A stretch of DNA of 64,000 bases from Stenopsyche tienmushanensis. Its lineage: Eukaryota; Arthropoda; Insecta; Trichoptera; Stenopsychidae. A model generated the notes under the pieces. The model made no database searches, had not been told where the DNA came from, and saw only the letters and a list, made by a program, of their open reading frames with translations. The position numbers and the translations under genes were made by a program. Each line of letters starts with the position of its first letter. The stretch's first letter is position 1. The stretch spans positions 1,054,001 to 1,118,000 of the forward strand of contig WACJ01000126.1 of the NCBI GenBank assembly GCA_008973525.1, given 5' to 3'. Shown piece after piece: positions 58,511-64,000 of this stretch.

Positions 58511-59574
58511 TGACCGGAAAAACTATTTAGCGGAACAACTACCGAGATTTCAATCATCCACAAAATCAGCAAACCATTTCTATACCATTTGTCTTGATGG
58601 AGCAAAGTCCTGTGAACTAAATGTCAGATTGTTATGAACTTATTGAGTGATGTGTTATTCAACTATACTATCCTGAATAGCTTAGGGAACCGTAACGTTT
58701 ACATTCTGGAAGACGTCCATAATGAATACAAAAGCACGACTACAAAATATACATGTGGAATCAGCTATAAATACAATGTCCACATGTACTGTATATCAAG
58801 TCCTCGGCAAAACTTGTGCTTGGTGACTCATTATTTGTATTTCTTTGTTGGATCATCCCAGTTGTACATAATTAATGGTCGTCCCTGATTTGACTTGTAA
58901 AATCCAAAACACAGAAGATTCTCAGACAGCATTACTATTCCTGCATGAAAGCCATCACAGCAGCATGAATCATCAGCGAATTTTATGTCGCATTAAAGTT
59001 CCGAATGTCTCATGCTTACAATCCCAGCAACTAATAAAAAGTGGTTAATTTTTTTGCTTCGGCAAGACCCCCCCGAAATACTCCGGCATCTGGAGTAGAC
59101 ACTCCACCCATTGCTCTATAAATCCAGCTATAGAGCGTGTTATTAAATCCAAATTGTCACATTAAAACCATCGAGTTCAATCGCATATGTTTTTTGTTCG
59201 ATTCCGAGAATGCGTTGGCAAGATTTCTGGTCAGCGGTTAATGGGATTCCAGCCAAGATCTGAACACCTGTAGACGTGACTTACCACATCGATACGATAA
59301 TTGCCCCTCTGACAGAATGGCTTGCACGTCTAAATCTGCGCCTTGTGCTCTCTTCGATTTAGATTTTGCAAGTTTGTCTTATTAGCGGAGCCAGTTTGCA
59401 GTTCTTTCGCGTCTTCTTCGAACGATTCGTTTGACCGATCACATAGCTCTCGCATTAGTATCTGCATGCAAAATTTGACCTAAAACCATAATCATCAAAA
59501 GATTGTGAATTATTTATATGCTTCGACGCTTATGCAATCATATATAAATACATAGATGGCTCACACAGCTCTAT
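58511..59574. other. No confident feature
   Basis: Open frames of under 85 codons only, none recognised. Confidence 0.3.
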
Positions 59575-59850
59575 ATAGCCACAATTTTGATCTGTCCTGA
59601 GCCTTCTTCCTGTAATTGTCCAGGCCCAGGCGTGTAGTGTCGTGCTACATGATCTGCCCAATGTAGACGGTGGATCGGGACGAAGCTGGATGATTTGATG
59701 CTTCGCCAGTACATGTCCATGACCTCTCGATTAGACCTCGTGGCTTCGATGCCTGAGGTCTCGTTTTGAAGAAAACCGTAAATCTTTCGCATCGAATCTC
59801 TCGGTCATGGTCCATGTTTCACCCCCGTAAACTACTACCGACCTTATCAG
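59575..59850 (-). mobile_element. LINE C-terminal fragment
   Basis: Minus strand, with one frameshift: YGGETWTMTERFD, then MRKIYGFLQNE, then RLHWADHVARHY. These match 'LLYGSETWTL', 'LRKIYGP' and 'RRLRWAGHVARM' in the C-terminal part of common arthropod LINEs. Dead. Confidence 0.75.
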
Positions 59851-59989
59851 TTATACCGATTACCGTGCTGAATCCTGGAGTTTATTTTATCGCTCATTAC
59901 GTTTTTCTCCGCGGAGATATATCCTGGGTATTTGAAATCCCAGATCTATTTAATATTTGGCTTTGATGCTTATTGCCATAGCTAGGTTG

Positions 59990-60260
59990 TTCGAAATAGT
60001 GGTGTCCCCACAAAGTCCTCCTGCTCTTTATTTAATCTGCAGTTCCACATCTCACTTTACACGGGTACGTTGCGCAGGGTAAGCTGCGCAACGTACCCGT
60101 GTATCCGACTCATGTTAACTGGGTTACCCAAGTAGCATTTGATGAGCAAACCCACGAGGTTGCTTTTGACCACCTCTACTCTATATCATTACTCTAGGGA
60201 TTTTTCTATTACCCACGAGCGTAGGGTTGGCATCCCCCTGGGGTTTTATGGGTGGGCATC
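59990..60260 (-). repeat. LINE-associated shared region, third copy, containing a perfect palindrome
   Basis: Matches 52030-52290 ('gcagttccacatc.cactt', 'gttaactgggttaccc', 'gcatttgatgagcaaaccc', 'gggtgggcatcatagagt'). At 60058-60077/60084-60103, it differs from the other copy by a perfect 20-bp-arm inverted repeat around the loop GGTAAG. Confidence 0.7.
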
Positions 60261-60289
60261 ATAGAGTGAAATATCCATTCGATATATCT

Positions 60290-60530
60290 TTCGCTACAAC
60301 CTTATCGTTCCAAAGATCTGCGCGTCCTGATCTGCCAGCGTCCTTCAGAATTGCTTCCAACGCAATATTAAAAAGTAACTAAGAGAGGGAACCCTCCTGT
60401 TTGATTCTAGTCGTCACCTCGAAGAGTTTCAACGGTGACCATTGGAATCTACTATACTGACCGATTCGGACACGCACATCATCGACGATTCCACCAGCTT
60501 ATCCGTGATTACCATCTCTCGTGCGGATTC
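60290..60530 (-). mobile_element. LINE RT fragment
   Basis: Minus strand in shifted frames: ITDKLVESSMMCVSESVSIV, then NSSR..TRIKQEGSLS-like and LILRWKQF, corresponding to 'LGIPDKLVRLVRMCVSES', 'G.KQG.PLSP.LFNI.LE.I' of arthropod LINE RTs. Followed on its 5' side by the hairpin-core repeat. Confidence 0.6.
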
Positions 60531-60539
60531 CCAGCGCTC

Positions 60540-60615
60540 ATTCGAAGTGTCAGCGGTCTGAAAGGCGGACCGGTCGGACACACAAACCTTGTGGCCACTC
60601 TCTCATTTTTATTTA
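60540..60615 (+). repeat. Hairpin-core repeat next to a LINE fragment
   Basis: GTCAGCGGTCTGAAAGGCGG, 'accggtcggacacacaaacc' and 'ttgtggccactctctc' match the core of the hAT-like family. Short copy; no termini seen. Confidence 0.65.
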
Positions 60616-63600
60616 GGCATTTAGGGTTTGTTTTACATAAGTTATGAGAAGAAATGGCCTTCCCTCCCGCAAGCCATATTTATATTATTTAAACTTTCAC
60701 ATCGCTCGAAAAAATGGGTTTTCGATCACATTTTAAGTTTTTAAAACTCTCCGACTCTTCTGACTCCGATGTAGGCCTTTGTAGTCTCGCATACTACGGC
60801 GCTGATTTTCCTCCACATTTCTCAACATTGACTTCAACTCGTTAACATCCTGTTTTTATTGGGACATTATTAGTATTCACATTACAAGCAAATTTCTCTT
60901 TTATTAAACATGCAATAGGCATGAAATATTTTTATTGTCGCTAAATTCAATTTTAGATATAATATCGATTTAAAGCTCCTCTTTTAAGACATGGACTACC
61001 AACTGCATTGCGTGCAGGGTCTATGGTCATATTTCAAGCTCTTATGGCATGCCGTGTGCATGTGTGTTCTTTGACACGCATGCACGTAACGACGCATCCT
61101 GTAAGTCGACTTTCAAACGTCTAATTGACGTATTATTCGAAAAACAGCAACTCGAAAACATAAACAAAGAGTATAATCATATTATTCCATAATTTGCCTC
61201 GCAAACAAAGTATGCGAACGAGCATCGCGTGCGAATTATTCCGATCCAATGAATCACACTTTCTGCCGTAATATGATATAATTTACACTTGAAATTTGTT
61301 TTTTTTTTAAATATCTGCGGTTTAATATCGACCGTATTGTGTCTGTATATTTGATATGCCTTGCGAAACGTTTCATATTAAAGCTGATGGTGTACTTTTG
61401 ATCGACGTAAACAAAGCGCTTTCTTCTTAAGAAAATTCGTCGGCGTCAAGGGCCATAAAATGCAGACTGCTGTGATTTTGCATCGACGAAATAATAACCG
61501 AGCAAATTGCGTCTCGAAATATGCGATGGCGTACACCAAATAGAAGAGTTGATTAACCTGCAAACTTGGATGGACATTTTGACAGTTCAAATAGACGACA
61601 TTGCGCACGCGCCAATTCAAAGTTGGCGCGGAACCCTCGATACTCGCGATACATTTTTTTTATAAAGCAGCCTTTACATTTTCGATGGTTTTTCTCCGCA
61701 TTGCGTCCATTGTCTATGCCTTTTTAAATAATATTCCTATCTGAATAGCGAAAAAGCACATCTATACTGTATGCATTGGCGTAAAATGATCGTAGGTATT
61801 TTTCTCATTCCACCAATGCAAATGTTTACATGTTTGCATATCATGCACTTGCAATTGACTTTCGTGAGCTGGCATCGTTGGCAGTTTTGCAAGCTTCCTT
61901 CGTCGAGTCTCTAATCATTGAGGTCACGGCGTCGCTCGCATTTTTTCTTCAGTATTGAAATGAAATGCAGAAGTGTATATGGGAGCACGCATTATCGACG
62001 AGGACATGACGTGTTTTGTTTTCCCGTGGCGGTGTTATTCTATCCCGGGTCTGATCGCGTGTTGCACATTTCCCGGTAGTTCGACGGCCTCTTTGTGTAT
62101 CGCCAGGTAACACTAACGACACGCAATGTACGGGAGTCCATCCATGTTGCCTTATGAATCATCATATCGATTTAGACGACCTGGCGATACAAAGTTCCCC
62201 TTTTTTCTTCGTCAGTGGGGAATTCTTCGAAGATGTCATTATTTTTATATACGATCACACCCAGGTTGACAAATAATCTACGGCAATTTTTATAATGCTC
62301 AAAAACAGTTCCCTACAGTCTACACCTTAAATTATTTAAAAAAAATTAATCTGCCACTATTATTCATTTCAATACACAATCCCCTGACATAGTGTATTTA
62401 AATGAATAAGTCTCCTGTATCTATTTTTTTTTTTTAGAAAATGCTCTATATTTTCTATAGTAATGGAAATATTTTTGATTCATCTATGTTTTTTTTTCCT
62501 TAACCAGATATTTATTAATTTAATAAGATTTGATCGATATATAAGCAAAAAAGTGACCTAGACAATTTTCTTCAATATATTTACTGACCATCGATGATAA
62601 ACAAAATGGCCCTTTAAATTAGCATCAAGCGATGACAAGCATATGGCTACAATCCCGGAAAATAAAAATAGCCTTCGAATTCAGATTTACTGAATTTTTC
62701 AAGATCAAATAACTGTTGCCAAGGTTTTTCCCCAGGCGAAATATTATTTTATCGATCCACAATGCCAGAAAATGTCGTCGAATTTTTTTTACAACATTTT
62801 TAATCATTCTCCTTTGCGAATTTAATAATATATACTGTGTGGTTTAATCGTAACCATTAACATATAATTAATTTATTCATGATTCAGGCAAAATAGCTTC
62901 GGTCACGATAAAATGATAGAACCATAATTTACGTTCGATTAACATCACGTGTTATTTAAAAAAAAAGACGCTCAAGTGCAAATGGACGTGTTAAATTATG
63001 CGATCATTAAAAATTACGATCGAAATATAACATATGTAAATAATTAGACGTTTAGTTCGAATGATAAATTTAAATGATTCGCGTTCGCAATAAATTATAT
63101 TTTTTTGATTAAATAATGCATAGTGCGTCCTTAATATGCTTAACTTTGCTCCATTTCCATATTACATGCGTATGATCGGAAATCGCATTGTTGTTGCCAA
63201 GACGAAGCGCTATCTTCACTCGAAACAAACATGTCAAAATTTGAAATTCAAATGTTCGCTCGGATTGCATTATTGCCAAGGGATTTAATTTGCGTCATTT
63301 TGATAGTTTCAAAAATAAATAGTCTCGTTGGCTTCGATCGTTTTATCGTCGTTTATTTTGCGGTAACGGGCTACGTGAGCGTATTTACTTTTAGGTCAAA
63401 CACTCTTGTAATATTCGGCATCCCAATATATCAGAACCATGACCGCGAAGTGCTATTGCATCATAATATAAGCCGGCCAATTTTAATATGGTCCTAAGAT
63501 AAAATTTATCCGTCACCAATTTTCACAATGACAGCGCTGACGCACGGCGTACGCGAACAAAATCGAACTTTACAAATGCGTGCCGATTCGTCATTTTGCC

Positions 63601-64000
63601 AATGCATACAAAAATAAATGAATTATGACATTTCACTTAATCGCTTGGGGGATTCCTTTTTATCCGAGCAACTGATATTGGTGGAAGCAACGATTAAAAA
63701 GGCATAAACTTTAATTTTGACAGTTGGAGCAGTTCGCGTGAAAAAAATGCATATTGCGCATGCGCAAATCCACACGTTTCCTGCAACTGAACGAACCTAT
63801 ATTCTATCGATTTGTTGAATGCAATAAAAAATAACCCACACACTTGCAATATTTATTAAATTGATCGTTATAATTTAATCTTGATTAAAAAAAAATTACG
63901 CATTTTAGTAGCACCTTTTTACCCAAGTTGATTGCTTACTGGCCTTCTTCTTCTTTTCCAATATACAAGATACCTTTACAAGGATATCCATTTCCTGAAT
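60616..64000. other. Gene-poor tail of the window, weak candidates only
   Basis: No confident feature. Weak candidates: a CG-rich promoter-like stretch at 61540-61660 followed on the minus strand by an ATG frame (MSIQVCRLINSSIWCTPSHI...), which includes a possible donor AG|GTTAAT. Another is a 128-nt plus-strand frame at 61979-62106 (MGARIIDEDMTCFVFPWRC...) ending in AG|GTAACA. 62096-62107 and 62181-62192 form a 12-bp inverted repeat (TGTATCGCCAGG). None could be tied to a family. Confidence 0.25.

Noticed and set aside
63231..63497. 88-codon ATG frame with hydrophobic segments
   Set aside because: AT-rich, no recognisable domain, and hydrophobic composition is expected by chance in T-rich DNA. 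No splice or promoter context supports it.
1..64000. tRNA, rRNA and other structured RNA genes
   Set aside because: None was recognised by eye on either strand; a covariance-model scan would be needed to exclude them.

Overview
The window is AT-rich, intron-containing animal DNA. Its spliced genes (a mitochondrial dicarboxylate carrier, a diacylglycerol kinase epsilon, an RBBP6/SNAMA ubiquitin ligase) and its transposon content (mariner, Tc1, piggyBac, hAT, Harbinger-like and several LINE clades, with mariner the commonest by far) point to an insect. The order cannot be fixed from the sequence alone. Exon-intron structures were built by hand from GT/AG signals and reading phase. The three multi-exon genes each sum to a multiple of three (867, 1518 and 5547 nt), which supports the models. 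Layout: 1-3950 holds LINE and hAT-related debris. 3977-6639 (+) is the five-exon dicarboxylate carrier, with a repeat-filled last intron. 6640-12300 is intergenic, with mariner relics, a candidate two-exon small gene (9957-10403, -) and a LINE 3' fragment. 12332-16500 (+) is a tandem pair of intronless, secreted leucine-rich-repeat genes. 16501-19849 has a Harbinger-like MITE and a LINE relic. 19850-22765 (-) is the ten-exon DGK-epsilon gene. 22766-26422 separates it from the divergently transcribed RBBP6 gene and contains a 1354-bp hAT-like element with a perfect 8-bp target duplication. 26423-42229 (+) is RBBP6 in 17 coding exons (1848 aa), with a 7.6-kb last intron full of small DNA transposons. 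43430-64000 is gene-poor and repeat-rich. It contains one confident coding exon of an unidentified gene (52457-52881, +) that ends in a splice donor and probably continues beyond the window. The genes do not form a pathway: carrier (mitochondrial metabolite exchange), DGK-epsilon (lipid signalling at membranes), RBBP6 (nuclear mRNA 3'-end processing and ubiquitin ligation) and the LRR pair (extracellular, role unknown) are ordinary eukaryotic neighbours. I found no clearly new system. The most notable material is a hAT-like non-autonomous family with a conserved hairpin core at seven loci, a perfect 20-bp-arm palindrome that looks like a recent template-switch event, a mariner MITE that landed 7 bp after a putative stop codon, TTAA-flanked palindromic MITEs, and the tandem LRR pair.
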